Shown: positions 14,435 to 15,547 of the stretch, in pieces
Position numbering within the stretch: the stretch's first letter is position 1
Layout: every line of letters begins with the position of its first letter
Assembly (NCBI GenBank): GCA_011390695.1
Contig: JAABRW010000438.1
Coordinates: forward strand, 1-15,547
Origin: Desulfotignum sp.
GTDB taxonomy: Bacteria > Desulfobacterota > Desulfobacteria > Desulfobacterales > Desulfobacteraceae
Direction: 5' to 3'
Length of the DNA stretch: 15,547 nucleotides
Position numbers and translations under genes: made by a program
Notes under the pieces: generated by a model
Database searches by the model: none
Told to the model about the DNA's origin: nothing
What the model saw: only the letters and a program-made list of their open reading frames with translations

Positions 14435-15385
14435 GTGCTAACACCCATCAAGATCGGCATCAGCTCCTGCCTGCTGGGCAACCTTGTCCGGTATGACGGG
14501 GGCCACAGCCATGACCGGTTTCTCACCCAGACCCTGGGATTGTTCGCTGAATATGTGCCGGTGTGCCCGGAAGTGGAATGCGGCATGCCCACCCCCAGGG
14601 ATTCCCTGCGCCTGGTGGGTGACCCGGAAAATCCCCGGCTGGTCACCCGGAAAACAGGAGAAGATCACACAGAGCAGATGCACACCTGGATACACAAAAA
14701 ACTGCCGGCCCTGGAAAAAGAAAACCTGTGCGGATTTATCTTCAAGAGCAAATCCCCCAGCAGCGGTCTTTACCGCATCAAGGTATACGGAGATGACGGC
14801 AAGATGCGCAACAACGGCACCGGCCTTTTTGCCCGGGCCTTTACGCAGCATTTTCCCAGAATACCGGTGGAAGAGGCGGGCCGGCTCAATGATCCCAAGC
14901 TGCGGGAACATTTTATTGAAAATATTTTTTCCTTCCAGCGGTGGCGCCGGTTTCTGGAAAACAATCCCACCCCGGGCAAACTGGTGGTATTTCATACTGA
15001 AAACAAGCTGCTTATTCTTTCCCACAGCCAGGACATTTACCGACAGATGGGCAAACTGGTGGCCCAGGGCAAACACCTGCCTCCAGCACAATTGTTTGAT
15101 GCCTATGAGGTCCTCCTGCTCAAAGCCCTGGATTTAAAAACCACCATTAAAAAAAATATCAATGTCCTCCAGCACGCCATGGGTTTCTTCAAAAATGATC
15201 TGACAAAGGATGAAAAACAGGAGCTGTTATCCAATTTCGACCAGTATCGGGACGGATATGTTCCGCTTATCGTTCCCTTGACCCTGATCAAACACTATGT
15301 GTTAAAATATGACCAGCCTTGGCTCAGGTCCCAGACATACCTTAACCCGCATCCTTTTGAACTGAAGCTGAGAAATTATTTTTAG
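14435..15385 (+). CDS. TudS (DUF523)-DUF1722 fusion, RudS-like thio-nucleobase/tRNA desulfidase
   Basis: This 316-residue cytoplasmic protein joins an N-terminal TudS/DUF523 domain (about 1-140) to a C-terminal DUF1722 domain (about 165-290). TudS enzymes use an iron-sulfur cluster to remove sulfur from thiouracil, and DUF1722 fusions (RudS) have been described as acting on 4-thiouridine in tRNA. GTG at 14435 is the start, with AGGAGG (14424-14429) 5 nt upstream; an ATG at 14321 sits inside the hairpin element and has no ribosome site. Motifs are ISSCLLG with C12, VRYDGGH, VCPEVECGMPTPR with C44 and C49, NLCGF with C99, and KSPSSG at 106-111. Most DUF523 proteins have Cys in the last motif (SPSCG), here Ser110, so cluster ligation must differ. 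DUF1722 shows LNDPKLREHFIENIFSFQRWR and the basic C-terminal half. It appears to be monocistronic. Confidence 0.85.
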   Translation: MLTPIKIGISSCLLGNLVRYDGGHSHDRFLTQTLGLFAEYVPVCPEVECGMPTPRDSLRLVGDPENPRLVTRKTGEDHTEQMHTWIHKKLPALEKENLCGFIFKSKSPSSGLYRIKVYGDDGKMRNNGTGLFARAFTQHFPRIPVEEAGRLNDPKLREHFIENIFSFQRWRRFLENNPTPGKLVVFHTENKLLILSHSQDIYRQMGKLVAQGKHLPPAQLFDAYEVLLLKALDLKTTIKKNINVLQHAMGFFKNDLTKDEKQELLSNFDQYRDGYVPLIVPLTLIKHYVLKYDQPWLRSQTYLNPHPFELKLRNYF

Positions 15386-15483
15386 CGTGCAAAGGCAGAC
15401 CAGGACAGCCGGCAGCGGCAGAATACTTTTCAGGCAGGATATGAATTCTGGATATGACAGCCCCGGGTAATGACAAGATGTCC

Positions 15484-15547
15484 TTGACACGGCAGGGAAA
15501 AGTATTTTATGGAATTAACTATAACAATGATTGATTAAACAAGGAGA
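15484..15547 (+). promoter_or_regulatory. Promoter and ribosome site of a gene starting beyond the window
   Basis: TTGACA (15484-15489) is a perfect -35 match; TTTTAT (15505-15510, 15-nt spacer) or the overlapping TTATGG (17-nt spacer) is a weak -10. The window ends in AAGGAGA (15541-15547), a good ribosome site, so a coding region probably begins within about ten bases after the end. The stretch 15386-15483 has no gene. Confidence 0.5.

Noticed and set aside
1..15547. CRISPR arrays, tRNA or rRNA genes, complete insertion sequences
   Set aside because: I found no regularly spaced repeats, no cloverleaf or rRNA-like stretch, and no transposase frame on either strand.

Overview
The window looks like a chromosomal stretch from a Gram-negative, probably anaerobic, sulfur-metabolising bacterium of the Desulfobacterota (Desulfobacteraceae-like). 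The basis is an outer-membrane porin and several lipoproteins, XdhC-type molybdenum-enzyme maturation, a periplasmic rhodanese with YeeE/YedE transporters, a TudS-DUF1722 (RudS-like) protein, strong AGGAGG-type ribosome sites with frequent TTG/GTG starts, and moderately GC-rich codon use. The lineage is inferred from gene content and style, not from a marker gene.

Layout. (1) 1-566: no gene; holds a long imperfect inverted repeat (190-379), a candidate promoter and a leader hairpin. (2) 567-2654: a molybdenum-cofactor pair, a molybdopterin-binding-domain protein with a C-terminal Cys cluster and an XdhC family sulfurase/chaperone. (3) 2707-3894: an SO_0444/ArsP-like metal permease behind a sigma70-type promoter whose -10 is covered by a 12-2-12 palindrome typical of ArsR/SmtB metal sensors. 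(4) 3985-8421: a promoter/terminator overlap, then an AttEFGH-like operon: LolD-type ATPase, one long FtsX-type permease, and an AttH/CrtC-like lipoprotein. (5) 8565-11359: a tightly coupled operon of exported tandem rhodanese, two half-size YeeE/YedE transporters and a Cys-containing lipoprotein of unknown function, followed by an overlapping 38-codon remnant that resembles the N-terminus of a CopB-type heavy-metal P-type ATPase. (6) 11567-12952: an OprP/OprO-family porin. (7) 12967-14103, minus strand: a lipoprotein metallo-beta-lactamase-fold hydrolase. (8) 14104-14434: no gene; a long hairpin framed by an 11-bp direct repeat. (9) 14435-15385: a TudS(DUF523)-DUF1722 protein, followed by a promoter and ribosome site for a gene just outside the window.

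How the parts fit. Envelope traffic and sulfur/metal handling recur. The rhodanese plus YeeE/YedE pair would capture and import a sulfur species (thiosulfate or sulfane sulfur). XdhC handles the terminal sulfur of the molybdenum cofactor. The RudS-like protein removes sulfur from thio-nucleobases. The permease exports thiophilic metals, and the ATPase remnant suggests that a metal pump once belonged to the rhodanese operon. The most unusual items are the C-terminal Ser-Cys-Gly-Gly tail on the rhodanese (SoxY-like in form), the ATPase remnant, the metal operator with no regulator gene in sight, the two palindromic intergenic elements, and the shifted cysteine pattern in the RudS-like protein.
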